DNA of 64,000 bases from Streptomyces spororaveus (GCF_016755875.1 NZ_BNED01000005.1:4788001-4852000); one strand, 5' to 3'; shown: positions 24,080 to 32,707, counted from the first letter of the stretch. Numbers and translations are program-made. The notes: a model not told the origin generated them from the letters alone.

Positions 24080-25636
24080 TCAGCGGGTGAGTACGGAGGG
24101 ATCCGCGGGCTCGGGACCGGCGGCCGGTCCCGGGGCGGCGGGTGTGCCGGGCCGGTCCGCCGGGGTCGCCCGGGGTTCGTCCTCGCTGCGGTTGAGCGCT
24201 GCGTACTGGGCGCGGCTGAAGCCGAAGAAGTAGGTGGCGGCGAAGCCCACCAGGTAGCCGACCAGCAGGCCGCCCGCATAGATCGCGAGGGTGGTGCCCG
24301 CTCCGGCGCGGCCGTCGAGCAGCGGGAACAGGGCCCAGCCCGAGGGGCCGATGGCGGTGGAGCCGAAGGCGACGCCCAGTTGGTGGAAGAGGCCGACGAA
24401 GGCGCCGCCGGCCGCGCCGCCGATGCAGGCGGTGACGAAGGGGCGGCCGAGCGGCAGGGAGACGCCGTAGATCAGCGGTTCGCCGATACCCAGGAAGCCG
24501 GCCGGGAGCGCGGACCTGACGGTGGCGCGCAGTGAGCCGTTGTGCGGGAGGCGGTAGTAGACGGCGATGGCCGCGCCGACCTGGCCGGCGCCCGCCATGG
24601 CGAGGATGGGCAGCAGGACGGTGTAGCCGTCCTGCTCGATGAGGGTGGTGTGGATGGGGATCAGGGCTTGGTGCAGGCCGAGCATGACGAGGGGGAGGAA
24701 GAGGCCGCCCAGGACCAGGCCCGCGAAGGCGCCGCCACTGGAGAGGAGCCAGTTCGCGAAGGTGCCGATGGCGGTGGAGGCCTCGCCGGCGAGGAACATC
24801 AGGCCGAAGAGGGTGACCAGGCCCGAGATCAGCACGGTGAGGGTGGGGGTGACGAGGACGTCCAGGGCCTCGGGGACCCACCTGCGGCACCACTTCTCCA
24901 CGTGGACGGCGAGCAGGGCGGCGGCGAGCGCGCCGAGGACGCCGCCCTGGCCGGGCTTGAGCTCCAGGCCGAAGGCGTCGATCTTCGCGACGCCCGGGAA
25001 GACGATGACCGCGGCGACGGCGCCGCCGAGGACGGGCGTGCCGCCGAACTCCTTGGCCGTGTTGTGGCCGACGAAGACGGCGATCAGGGACATGAAACCG
25101 GCCGAGATCGCGGCGAGGGCGGGGACGACGGAGGGAACCCAGCCGAGGTTCGTCAGCAGGCCGTTCAGGCCGGCGATGATGCCGCAGCCGATCAGCGCCG
25201 GGATCAGCGGGACGAAGATGTTCGCGATCCGGCGCAGGAACAGCTTGAAGGGCGTGGCGTTCCTGGCCTTCTGAGCCTGTTTCAGCGCCGCGCCCTGGGC
25301 GGCGAGGTCGTCCGCGGTGATCGCGCCGGAGGCGGCCGGGGCGGCCGGGGCGGCCGGTGTGGCCGGGGTGGCCGCGCGGGCCTCTTCGACGAGTGCCTCG
25401 AACTCCGGGGTCACGCGGGCGACGGCCCCCGGGCCCAGCACGATCTGGTACGTGGCGTCCTCGACCACGCCGAGGACCGCCGGGAGGGCGCGCAGGGCCT
25501 CGTCCTGGACCAGCGAGCGGTCGCGCAGCGTGAGGCGCAGTCGGGTCATGCAGTGCGCGATCGAGGAGATGTTGTCCGGGCCGCCGACCAGCGGAAGGAT
25601 CGCGGCGGCTGTGGCGCGGTGCTTGTCAGTGGACAT
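24080..25636 (-). CDS. PTS EIIBC component, MurNAc type
   Basis: 518 residues. The N-terminal EIIB domain carries the phosphorylated cysteine in I-A-H-C-M-T-R-L-R-L (Cys29). A low-complexity Ala/Pro/Thr linker (about 88-105) leads to the EIIC channel with about ten membrane segments and the conserved G-I-G-E-P-L-I-Y-G. A short Pro-rich tail follows. There is no EIIA, so it must use a separate EIIA (Crr), as MurP and sucrose permeases do. Assignment to N-acetylmuramic acid rests on the upstream murQ and murR genes. The transported sugar would arrive as MurNAc-6-phosphate. 63 bp separate it from murQ; co-transcribed. Confidence 0.88.
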   Translation of the reverse strand: MSTDKHRATAAAILPLVGGPDNISSIAHCMTRLRLTLRDRSLVQDEALRALPAVLGVVEDATYQIVLGPGAVARVTPEFEALVEEARAATPATPAAPAAPAASGAITADDLAAQGAALKQAQKARNATPFKLFLRRIANIFVPLIPALIGCGIIAGLNGLLTNLGWVPSVVPALAAISAGFMSLIAVFVGHNTAKEFGGTPVLGGAVAAVIVFPGVAKIDAFGLELKPGQGGVLGALAAALLAVHVEKWCRRWVPEALDVLVTPTLTVLISGLVTLFGLMFLAGEASTAIGTFANWLLSSGGAFAGLVLGGLFLPLVMLGLHQALIPIHTTLIEQDGYTVLLPILAMAGAGQVGAAIAVYYRLPHNGSLRATVRSALPAGFLGIGEPLIYGVSLPLGRPFVTACIGGAAGGAFVGLFHQLGVAFGSTAIGPSGWALFPLLDGRAGAGTTLAIYAGGLLVGYLVGFAATYFFGFSRAQYAALNRSEDEPRATPADRPGTPAAPGPAAGPEPADPSVLTR

Positions 25637-25699
25637 AGGGGATCGCCTTGGCTCGGTGACGGGGGCAGGGGTCGGGGAGTCGGGGGTCGAGGGGCGCGC

Positions 25700-26635
25700 T
25701 CAGCGGGCGGGGGCGAGGGCGAGTTCGAGGGCGGCGCGCAGGTGGCCCTGGGAGGCGGTGAGCAGTTCGGCGGCCTTCGGGCCGTCGACTCCGCCGAGGA
25801 CGACGAGTACGGCGTTCTTGACCTCGCCGCCGGTGGCGGTCAGGGCGGCCTCGATCTCCTCGTCGGGCGCGCCGGTGGCCAGCGCCACGATGCGGCGGGC
25901 GCGGGCGCGCAGCTTCTCGTTCGAGGAGCGCATGTCGACCATGAGGTTCCCGTACGTCTTCCCGAGGCGGATCATCGTGATGGTCGAGATGAGGTTGAGG
26001 ACGAGCTTCTGCGCGGTGCCGGCCTTCAGGCGGGTGGAGCCGGTGAGGAGTTCGGGTCCGACGACGACCTCGATGCCGTGGTCGGCCGCCGCGGCGAGGG
26101 CGGATCCCGCGTTGCAGGAGAGCCCGACGGTGAGCGCGCCGCGGCTACGGGCGAACTCGACCGCGCCGATCGCGTACGGGGTGCGGCCGGAGGCGGAGAT
26201 GCCGACGACCGCGTCGTGCGGCCCGAGGTCCAGGGCGGTGAGGTCCTCGGCGGCCAGTTCCTTCGAGTCCTCGGCGCCTTCGACGGCCTTGACCATGGCG
26301 GACGGGCCACCGGCGATCAGGCCGACCACGTCGGCCGGGTCGGTGTTGAAGGTCGGCGGGCACTCGCTGGCGTCCAGGACGCCCATCCGGCCCGCGGTGC
26401 CGGCGCCCGCGTAGACCAGCCGGCCGCCGCGGGCCATCCGCTCGGCGATGGCGTCCACGGCGGCGGCGATCCGTGGCAGCTGCCCGGCGACGGCGGCCGG
26501 GACGGTGGCGTCCTCGGCGTTCATGGTGCGGGCGATGTCGAGGGTGGAGAGCCGGTCGATCTCGGCGAGTTCCGGGCGGAAGGCCTCGGTGGTGAGGCTG
26601 TCCAGCTGGGCGCGGAGTTCTTCGTACGCGGTCAT
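25700..26635 (-). CDS. murQ: N-acetylmuramic acid 6-phosphate etherase
   Basis: 311 residues. MurQ cleaves the lactyl ether of MurNAc-6-phosphate to give GlcNAc-6-phosphate and lactate. The SIS domain is clear: Y-A-G-A-G-T-A-G-R-M-G-V-L-D-A-S-E-C with the catalytic Glu, G-G-P-S-A-M-V-K-A-V-E-G-A-E-D, and G-I-S-A-S-G-R-T-P-Y-A-I-G. AGGGA lies five bases before the ATG. Length is normal. The product enters the nagA-dependent amino-sugar route, linking this operon to nagK at the left edge. Confidence 0.95.
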   Translation of the reverse strand: MTAYEELRAQLDSLTTEAFRPELAEIDRLSTLDIARTMNAEDATVPAAVAGQLPRIAAAVDAIAERMARGGRLVYAGAGTAGRMGVLDASECPPTFNTDPADVVGLIAGGPSAMVKAVEGAEDSKELAAEDLTALDLGPHDAVVGISASGRTPYAIGAVEFARSRGALTVGLSCNAGSALAAAADHGIEVVVGPELLTGSTRLKAGTAQKLVLNLISTITMIRLGKTYGNLMVDMRSSNEKLRARARRIVALATGAPDEEIEAALTATGGEVKNAVLVVLGGVDGPKAAELLTASQGHLRAALELALAPAR

Positions 26636-26694
26636 GTGGGTCCCTGGCGGGTGCGGGTGCGGGTGCGGGTGGTGCGCGGGCTGGGCTTCGAGAT

Positions 26695-26741
26695 CGGGGC
26701 TCCGCCCCGGACCCCGCTCCTCAAACGCCGGAGGGGCTGGA
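26695..26741. repeat. Palindromic intergenic element, copy B (half)
   Basis: The segment cggggctccgccccggaccc then gctcctcaaacgccggaggg matches one arm of copies A and D. It lies between murR and murQ. The bases tca at 26721-26723 within it form the TGA stop of murR, so the murR C-terminus is encoded by the element. Confidence 0.75.
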
Positions 26742-27710
26742 CGGGGAGGGGCTGGATCTGCCGGTGTGGCGGTGGGCCAGGGCCTCGTACGAGGCGGCCA
26801 GGGCGGGGGCGGCGGTTTCGTAGGTCTGCTGCGCGACGCCGACGAAGAGGCAGTCGACGACGAGGAGCTGGCTGGTGCGGCTGGACATGGCAGCGGGGCG
26901 CAGCCGCGTCTCGCGGGCGGCGGAGGTGGCCAGTACGAGGTCGGCGTGGCGGGTGACGGGGCTGTTCGGGCCGCCGGTGAGGGCGAGGGTGGTGGCGCCG
27001 CGCTCGAAGGCGGTGCGCAGCGGTTCGATGACGTCGCCGGTGGTGCCGGAGTGGGTGATCGCGACGGCGACGTCGCCGGGGCGGAGCTGGACGGCGTTGG
27101 TGACGGCCAGGTGGGGGTCGCTGTGGGCGTGCGCGAGGAGGCCGATGCGCAGCAGCTTCTGGGCGAGGTCCTGGCCGACGAGGGCGGAGGCCCCGACGCC
27201 GTAGATGTCGATGCGGCGGGCGGTGGCGAGCGCGGTGACGGCGGCGGCGAGCTGGGTGAGGTCGAGCGCGGCGGCGGTGTCGGTGAGGGTCTGCGCCTCC
27301 TCGTGGGCCAGCTTGGCGACGACGTCCGCGAGCGGGTCGTCGACGGCTATGTCGACGGTGACGGTGGGGGCGGCGCCGGATTCCTGCTGGGCGGCGAGGG
27401 CGGCGAGCGCGAGGCGCAGGTCGCGGTAGCCGGGGTAGCCGAGGAGGCGCGCGGTGCGGACGACGGTGGCCTCGCTGGTGCCGGTGTGCTCGGCGAGGGC
27501 GGAGACGGTGAGCCGGGAGCATGCGGCGGGGTCGGCGGCGACGGCGTCGGCGACGGCCTGCACGGAGCGGGTGAGGGAGGGGCCGAGGCTGCGGATCCGG
27601 GCCCGGAGGGCGTGGGGCGGGGGAGCCGGGGCCGGGTCGGGCCTCTCGGCGGGGCCTGCGGCGGCGGGCAGGGACGCGCGGCTGGCAGTTTCCTTCATGT
27701 TCTGGCTCAT
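26721..27710 (-). CDS. murR: RpiR-family regulator of MurNAc genes (MurR-like)
   Basis: 329 residues. An N-terminal HTH_6 domain (LTVSALAEHTGTSEATVVRT, then LGYPGYRDLRLAL) is followed by a SIS domain that senses a sugar phosphate (R-I-D-I-Y-G-V-G-A-S, then A-I-T-H-S-G-T-T-G-D-V). By analogy with MurR it should repress the murQ-PTS genes and respond to MurNAc-6-phosphate. ATG at 27710 is chosen over ATG 27698 because a TTGACC-N17-TAAGTT promoter ends exactly six bases before it. The C-terminal tail, rich in P-S-S-P and ending S-G-V, is encoded by repeat copy B and is unlikely to be functional. Confidence 0.88.
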   Translation of the reverse strand: MSQNMKETASRASLPAAAGPAERPDPAPAPPPHALRARIRSLGPSLTRSVQAVADAVAADPAACSRLTVSALAEHTGTSEATVVRTARLLGYPGYRDLRLALAALAAQQESGAAPTVTVDIAVDDPLADVVAKLAHEEAQTLTDTAAALDLTQLAAAVTALATARRIDIYGVGASALVGQDLAQKLLRIGLLAHAHSDPHLAVTNAVQLRPGDVAVAITHSGTTGDVIEPLRTAFERGATTLALTGGPNSPVTRHADLVLATSAARETRLRPAAMSSRTSQLLVVDCLFVGVAQQTYETAAPALAASYEALAHRHTGRSSPSPSSPSGV

Positions 27711-27711
27711 T

Positions 27712-27745
27712 CCTGAAACTTATTTTCAGGGCGATGCCCGGTCAA
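27712..27745 (-). promoter_or_regulatory. murR promoter and overlapping 19-bp operator
   Basis: Minus strand: -35 TTGACC (27745-27740), 17-bp spacer, -10 TAAGTT (27722-27717), six bases to the ATG. The perfect inverted repeat CCTGAAA-cttat-TTTCAGG (27712-27730) covers the -10 and transcription start. It is the obvious operator for the RpiR protein, giving autorepression of the murR-murQ-PTS operon. Confidence 0.8.
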
Positions 27746-27811
27746 TCCGCCATTGGGCCCTCGCGAAAGTGGGCCTTCAGCGCCGGGCCCTCGCGGGTCC
27801 ACAATGGGCGC

Positions 27812-28186
27812 ATGGACCACGCGACCCCCCTGGAGCAGGCGCTGCACGTCGCGCGCGCACTTGTTCTCGCCGATCTCGCCGCGGGCGAGGTCGCCGACGC
27901 CGATGTCGTCTCCCTCGTCGAGGACTCGGTCACGCACCGCCGGTGGTGGGTGGAGCAGTGGCCGGAGGGTGTCGACTACCTTGCCGGACTCGTCGCACAG
28001 GATGTGAAGGACGCGCTGCTGGAGAAGTACGGACGATGGCCGCTGTGCCCGGTCTGCAACCACGGCGAACCGCACGCGCTGGACGTGGAGCCGGAGCTGG
28101 GACCGGACCCGCACTGGGTGTGCTCGGAGGCGGGCGTGAAGGTGGCCGCGATCGGCGGCCTGGGCCCGGTCTTCGGCCTCCGGTGA
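27812..28186 (+). CDS. Hypothetical protein with CPVC motif
   Basis: 124 residues. An acidic helical N-terminus leads to W-P-L-C-P-V-C-N-H-G-E-P-H-A-L and, later, a lone W-V-C-S-E-A-G, a possible zinc site. A CACAAT hexamer (27800-27805) lies six bases before the ATG at 27812, so the mRNA may be leaderless. It is followed by the DUF4031 gene 7 bp later and is probably co-transcribed with it. Family not recognised. Confidence 0.7.
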   Translation: MDHATPLEQALHVARALVLADLAAGEVADADVVSLVEDSVTHRRWWVEQWPEGVDYLAGLVAQDVKDALLEKYGRWPLCPVCNHGEPHALDVEPELGPDPHWVCSEAGVKVAAIGGLGPVFGLR

Positions 28187-28193
28187 GCCGCCG

Positions 28194-28463
28194 GTGACCG
28201 TCTACATCGACCCGCCGACCTGGCCGGGTCATGGCCGCATGTGGTCGCACCTGGTCAGCGACGTCTCGTACGAGGAGCTGCACGCCTTCGCCGCGGGCAT
28301 CGGATGTCCGCCGCGGGCCTTCGAGCGGGACCACTACGACGTGCCGTCGTACCGCTACGCGGCCGCGGTCGGCGCCGGTGCGGTGGAGATCGGCAGCAAG
28401 GAACTCGTCCGCCGCCTCACCGCGGCGGGCCTGCGCCGCCCGAAGGGCCGGCCGGCGGCCTAG
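28194..28463 (+). CDS. DUF4031 protein
   Basis: 89 residues with the family hallmark M-T-V-Y-I-D-P-P-T-W-P-G-H-G-R-M-W-S-H-L and a later R-D-H-Y-D-V-P. Short conserved bacterial family of unknown function; the conserved His/Asp residues hint at metal binding or hydrolysis, but this is unproven. GTG start at 28194, 7 bp after the previous gene. A cctaggcctagg-like palindrome follows, then the convergent serine hydrolase. Confidence 0.85.
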   Translation: MTVYIDPPTWPGHGRMWSHLVSDVSYEELHAFAAGIGCPPRAFERDHYDVPSYRYAAAVGAGAVEIGSKELVRRLTAAGLRRPKGRPAA

Positions 28464-28465
28464 GC

Positions 28466-29695
28466 CTAGGAGCTCGGGGTCGGGGCCGGAGGTGCGGACG
28501 GCTCCGGGACGGTGTTGGGGTGGGCCGCGGGAGGGAGCTCCCAGACGTGGTCCGGGGTCGCGATCTTGGTGACCGTGTTGGCGATGAGGGAGCTCAGGTT
28601 GCCGAACTTCCCGTCGACGTCGGAGTTCACCACGATCACCAGGGTGGCGCGGGCCTGCGGGAGCCGGACGGCGATGGTCTCGTAGCCGGGCAGCTCGCCG
28701 TTGTGGCCGATCCAGCCGTCGAGCTCGGCGATGCCGAGCCCGTAGCCGATGTCGGGGTACCCGGTGGGCAGCATGCGCAGCCGCTGGGCCTGGGTGCCCG
28801 GCTCCAGCAGGCGGTCGCCGTCGGGCAGCTTCCCGGTGACCAGGGCCGGGACCCAGGCGTGCAGGTCGTCGATGGTGGAGATCGTCGCGCCGGCCGCCCA
28901 GGCCCAGGACGGATTCCAGGTGGAGGCGTCGACGGTCGCGCCGTCCGGGGTGAAGTTCGTGTAGCCGTGCACGTACGGGGAGGCGATCTCCGCGCCGGTC
29001 GGCAGCGAGGTCGCGTCCAGGCCGGCCGGTTCGAGGACGTGCTGCTGGAGGTAGGTGTGCAGGGGCTGGCCGCCGACCTTCTCGACGAGCAGGCCGAGCA
29101 GCACGGTGTTGGTGTTGGAGTACTCCCAGCGCGTGCCCGGCGGGAAGTTGGCAGGGTGCCGGAAAGCGGTGTCCAGCAGCTCCTGCGGGGTCCAGGCGCG
29201 GTGCGGGTCGGCCTTGTAGGCGTCCAGCAGGCGCGGGTCCTCGGTGTAGTTGAAGAGGCCGCTGCGCATGTCGGCGAGCTGCCGGACGGTGATCTCGTCG
29301 CCGCCGGGCACGCCGTCGAGGTACGTCGAGATCGGCGCGTCGAGCCGTACCTTCCCGTCGTCGACGAGCTGGAGGACGGCGGTGACGGTGAAGGTCTTGG
29401 TGACGCTGCCGATGCGGGTGTGCATGTCGGTCTTGATGGGGACGCCGGTGGCCTTGTCGGCGGTGCCGAAGGCGCGTACGTAGGGGGCCTCGCCGTCGAT
29501 CCACAGGCCGACGCCCACACCGGGGATGGCGGCCTTGTGCATGGCCGCGGTGATCGCGTCGTCGAGCCGCCCGGCGGTCACGGGGTCGATGTCGACGCGG
29601 CCCTGCGGGGCGGCGGCGGGGGCCTGGCCCGCGCACAGTGCGGTCAGCAGCAGCGAGGCGGCTGCCAGGACGGTGGGCGTCCGGTACCGGCCCAT
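28466..29695 (-). CDS. Secreted serine hydrolase, beta-lactamase/DD-peptidase fold (S12)
   Basis: 409 residues: signal peptide (1-28, ending A-P-A-A-A), then the penicilloyl-serine transferase fold. Motif S-x-x-K is I-G-S-V-T-K, motif Y-x-N is W-E-Y-S-N-T-N-T, and motif three is I-G-H-N-G-E-L-P-G-Y. These place it with D-alanyl-D-alanine carboxypeptidases and esterases of class C type. A Pro/Ser tail ends the protein. Function in cell-wall editing or ester hydrolysis is likely; it need not confer beta-lactam resistance. Start ATG at 29695 with GAGGTGATCC upstream. Confidence 0.88.
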   Translation of the reverse strand: MGRYRTPTVLAAASLLLTALCAGQAPAAAPQGRVDIDPVTAGRLDDAITAAMHKAAIPGVGVGLWIDGEAPYVRAFGTADKATGVPIKTDMHTRIGSVTKTFTVTAVLQLVDDGKVRLDAPISTYLDGVPGGDEITVRQLADMRSGLFNYTEDPRLLDAYKADPHRAWTPQELLDTAFRHPANFPPGTRWEYSNTNTVLLGLLVEKVGGQPLHTYLQQHVLEPAGLDATSLPTGAEIASPYVHGYTNFTPDGATVDASTWNPSWAWAAGATISTIDDLHAWVPALVTGKLPDGDRLLEPGTQAQRLRMLPTGYPDIGYGLGIAELDGWIGHNGELPGYETIAVRLPQARATLVIVVNSDVDGKFGNLSSLIANTVTKIATPDHVWELPPAAHPNTVPEPSAPPAPTPSS

Positions 29696-29808
29696 GGAGG
29701 ATCACCTCTGGCAGACGTCCCCGCCGGTGACGGCGAGCGGTCTCCGGATCCCCGAGCGGACCTTCCCATCGTAGGAACCGGGGCCGGGGGCGGCGACCGG
29801 GGCCGCGG

Positions 29809-31077
29809 TCACGCGCGGGCGGGCTCCTCGACGGGGGTCGTCGCGGCGGTGGCCGTCGCGGCGGCGGTGCCGCCTCCGGCGACCACACGGGTGGTGTGCG
29901 GGCGCGTACGGCGGTCCAGGCGCAGGGCGAGGACGGTCAGGGCGATCGCGGTGACGGTCATGGCGGCGCCCGCCCAGGCGGTGGCGGCGAAGCCCAGGCC
30001 GACGTCGATGACGGTGCCGCCGAGCCAGGGGCCACCGGTGTTGCCGAGGTTGAAGGCGGCCGTGGTGGTGGCGCCGGCCAGGGTCGGGGCGGCGCCGGCC
30101 ACGTTGAACATGCGGGCGTTGAGCGCCGGGGCGGTGAAGAAGGCCGAGAAGCCGAGGAGGAACGCGAGGGCGATCGCCGCGGCGGCGGTGGAGGCCAGCA
30201 GGGCCAGCGCGGTGAGGAAGACGGTGGAGGCGGTGATGCCCCAGATCATCACGCCGAACAGGTGCGCGTCGGCGACCCGGCCGCCGACGGTGGTGCCGGC
30301 GAGCGCGCCGATGCCGAAGAGGCCGAGGATCCACGGGACCCACCGCGAGTCCAGCCCGGCCACGTCCGTGAGCAGCGGTGACAGGTAGCTGAAGGCGCAG
30401 AAGACACCGCCCGCGGCCAGCGCGGTGATACCGATGGAGAGCCACACCTGGCGGTCGCGGTAGATGCGCAGCTCGCGCCCCAGCGAGGGCTTCTCGGCGG
30501 GCAGCGGGATCTTCGGGATCAGTGCCAGGATGCCGACGAGGGCGATCGCGGAGGCGGCGGCGACCGACCAGAAGGCGGAGCGCCAGCCCAGGTGCTCGCC
30601 GAGGAAGGCGCCGGCGGGGACGCCGAGGACGTTCGCGATCGACAGACCGCCGATCATGACGGCCATCGCGCGGGCCCGCTGGTCCTTGTCGACCATGGCG
30701 ATGGCGACGGCCGCGCCCACGGCCCAGAAGCCGGCGCAGGCGAACGCGGAGACCACGCGGGAGGCGAAGAGGAGCTCGTACGAGGGGGCCAGCGCGCCCG
30801 CGACCTGCCCGAGGCCGAAGAGGCTGATGAGAGCGATGAGGGTGGTGCGGCGGGGGAGCCGCAGGGTGGCCACGGCCAGGAGCGGTGCGCCCACGACCAT
30901 GCCGATCGCGAACGCGGATATGAGCAGGCCCGCCTGCGGGATGGTGACGCCCATGTCCTCGGCGATGGGCGGCAGCAGCCCGGAGAGCATGAATTCACTG
31001 GTGCCGAGCGCGAACACGGACAGTCCGAGGACGTAGACGGAGACGGGCATGCGGGGGCGTTCGGCTGAAGCGGGCAT
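29809..31077 (-). CDS. MFS transporter, Cmx/CmrA-like drug efflux type
   Basis: 422 residues with 12 predicted membrane segments. The start V-Y-V-L-G-L-S-V-F-A-L-G-T-S-E-F-M-L-S-G and P-R-R-T-T-L-I-A-L are typical of the DHA1 group that includes chloramphenicol exporters Cmx/CmlR of actinobacteria. The central loop R-E-L-R-I-Y-R-D-R-Q-V-W-L is conserved. A Thr/Ala-rich cytoplasmic tail ends it. ATG at 31077 chosen; GTG 31086 and TTG 31089 are possible. Sequence alone does not prove a drug substrate. Confidence 0.87.
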   Translation of the reverse strand: MPASAERPRMPVSVYVLGLSVFALGTSEFMLSGLLPPIAEDMGVTIPQAGLLISAFAIGMVVGAPLLAVATLRLPRRTTLIALISLFGLGQVAGALAPSYELLFASRVVSAFACAGFWAVGAAVAIAMVDKDQRARAMAVMIGGLSIANVLGVPAGAFLGEHLGWRSAFWSVAAASAIALVGILALIPKIPLPAEKPSLGRELRIYRDRQVWLSIGITALAAGGVFCAFSYLSPLLTDVAGLDSRWVPWILGLFGIGALAGTTVGGRVADAHLFGVMIWGITASTVFLTALALLASTAAAAIALAFLLGFSAFFTAPALNARMFNVAGAAPTLAGATTTAAFNLGNTGGPWLGGTVIDVGLGFAATAWAGAAMTVTAIALTVLALRLDRRTRPHTTRVVAGGGTAAATATAATTPVEEPARA

Positions 31078-31104
31078 GACTGTCACCAACCAGCGCGAAC
31101 GCGA

Positions 31105-31797
31105 TCAAATTCCCCGAGGTGTTTCCGGTGCCGTGAGGGCGGCGAGCTCCGCGGCGAGGTTGGCCCGGGCCGGGGCCTCCCAGTGCGCGGCTCCGTAGGG
31201 GGTGCGGAAGAGCCTCGGCAGGTCGAGCAGCTGGCGCAGTACGGCGGCTCGGCCGGTGCGGAAGGCGTCGTCCGGGACGAAGCCGTACTCGGCGCGGACG
31301 GCGGCCGCGTAGGCGGCGTAGGCGTCGGGTGCCCCGGCGAGGACGGCCAGGTCGGCGTCGCAGAGGGCCTCGCCGTCGGTGTCGCCGGGGGCGGGGTCGT
31401 GGGTGACGGTGAGCCGGACCAGGCGGGCCACCTCGGCGGTGCGCGCGGGGTCGATGCCGAGCTCGGGGAGGGCGCGCTCGGCCAGGGCGGCGCTGCGCTC
31501 CTCGTTCTCGGACCGGTCGGGGCGGTAGACGGCGTCGTGGAACCAGGCGGCGAGCCGGACGGCGGCCGGATCGGCGGCGTGCGGGGCCAGTACGTCGATC
31601 CGTGCGAGTACGTCGGCCAGGTGGGCGGTGGTGTGGTAGCGGCGCTGCGGCTCCGCCCAGGCGGTGAGGAGCCGGTCGGCGTAGGGCGCGGGATCGCGGT
31701 CGGCGGGGGCTCCGGCCGCGGTGACGGCCGCCTGCCAGCGGGCCCGCAGGTCGGCGGTGTCCGGGTGGGTGTCGCTGCTCTGGGTGCCTGTGTCCAT
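31105..31797 (-). CDS. HD-domain phosphohydrolase-like protein
   Basis: 230 residues. Metal-site motifs of the HD fold: R-R-Y-H-T-T-A-H-L, A-A-W-F-H-D-A-V-Y and C-D-A-D-L-A-V-L-A. Homologues are annotated as predicted metal-dependent HD superfamily phosphohydrolases; substrate unknown. ATG at 31797 is chosen because a CACAAT hexamer (31809-31804) lies six bases upstream; GTG at 31803 would touch the hexamer. The gene is divergent from cutC and shares the intergenic region with the dre-like site. Confidence 0.82.
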   Translation of the reverse strand: MDTGTQSSDTHPDTADLRARWQAAVTAAGAPADRDPAPYADRLLTAWAEPQRRYHTTAHLADVLARIDVLAPHAADPAAVRLAAWFHDAVYRPDRSENEERSAALAERALPELGIDPARTAEVARLVRLTVTHDPAPGDTDGEALCDADLAVLAGAPDAYAAYAAAVRAEYGFVPDDAFRTGRAAVLRQLLDLPRLFRTPYGAAHWEAPARANLAAELAALTAPETPRGI

Positions 31798-31860
31798 GGG
31801 CACATTGTGGGGTGGCGTGATTGTGCTGGTGAAGGGCGGGCGGAGGCCCGTATTCTGAAT

Positions 31861-31875
31861 ATTGGACTAGACCTA
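31861..31875. promoter_or_regulatory. dre-like site overlapping the putative cutC start of transcription
   Basis: ATTGGACTAGACCTA repeats the 14-mer found upstream of nagK. It begins five bases after a TATTCT -10 candidate (31851-31856), the position expected for a repressor. It lies 45 bp before the cutC ATG. Confidence 0.55.
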
Positions 31876-31919
31876 TTTTCCGGAGTTTTCCCGAGCGTTC
31901 CGAAGAAGGATGGGATCGA

Positions 31920-32606
31920 ATGAGCAACCGTGCGCTCCTGGAGGTGATCGCCCTCGACGTGGAGGACGCGGTCGCGGCCCAGGCCGGTGGGGCGGACCGA
32001 CTCGAGCTGGTCACCGACATGGCCGCCGACGGGCTCACCCCGCCGCGCGAGACCTTCGCGGCGATCAGGGCGGCGGTCGACATCCCGCTGCGCGTGATGC
32101 TCCGCAAGGCGGACGGTTTCGCGGCCGGCGACGTGTCCGTCCTGGTTCGGGCGGCACGGGAACTGCGGGCGGAGGGCGCGCGGGAGTTCGTCCTCGGCTT
32201 CCTGGACGCCGACGGCGCCCCCGACCTGGCCGCCGTCGAGGCGGTCGTCGCGGAGCTGGACGGCTGCCGCTGGACCTTCCACCGGGCGATCGACCGCGCG
32301 GCGGACCGGGACCAGCTGCGCAAGGCCCTGGCGGACCTGCCCGGGCTGGACACGTACCTCACGGCGGGCTCGGCGGCGGGGGTGGAGGCCGGGCTGCCGG
32401 TGCTGCTGGCGGAGGCGGCGCGGGGTGGTGAGCCGGGGTACGGGCCGCGGATCCTGGTGGGCGGCGGGCTGACGCTCGCGCACGTGCCGGTGCTGCGCGC
32501 GGGCGGGATCGACGCCTTCCACATCGGCGGCGCGGCCCGTCCCTCCGGATGGAGCCGCCCCGTCTCGGCGGCGGCCGTCGCGGAGTGGCGCACCGCCCTG
32601 TCCTGA
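31920..32606 (+). CDS. cutC: CutC family protein
   Basis: 228 residues, TIM-barrel CutC family, historically called copper homeostasis protein; the biochemical role is unresolved. Family marks: L-E-V-I-A-L-D-V-E-D-A, G-G-A-D-R-L-E-L-V, G-L-T-P, then M-L-R, W-T-F-H-R-A-I-D, L-V-G-G-G-L and a terminal F-H-I-G-G-A-A-R. AAGAAGG lies before the ATG. The dre-like site upstream suggests DasR/amino-sugar control, which would be unexpected for a copper gene. Palindromic element C follows the stop. Confidence 0.9.
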   Translation: MSNRALLEVIALDVEDAVAAQAGGADRLELVTDMAADGLTPPRETFAAIRAAVDIPLRVMLRKADGFAAGDVSVLVRAARELRAEGAREFVLGFLDADGAPDLAAVEAVVAELDGCRWTFHRAIDRAADRDQLRKALADLPGLDTYLTAGSAAGVEAGLPVLLAEAARGGEPGYGPRILVGGGLTLAHVPVLRAGGIDAFHIGGAARPSGWSRPVSAAAVAEWRTALS

Positions 32607-32607
32607 C

Positions 32608-32707
32608 GGGGGCGCTGCCCCCGGCCCCCCGCTCCTCAAATGCCGCAGGGGCTGGAACATCCAGCCTCGCCGACGTTTGAGGCGCGGGGTCCGGGGCGGC
32701 GCCCCAG
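32608..32707. repeat. Palindromic intergenic element, copy C (arms in reversed order)
   Basis: Two arms of the repeat, but arranged inside-out: first gctcctcaaatgccgcaggg with the GGGGGCGCTGCCCCC core, then ccagcctcgccgacgtttga followed by ggcgcggggtccggggcggc. It lies between convergent cutC and the helicase gene and probably terminates both. Confidence 0.72.
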
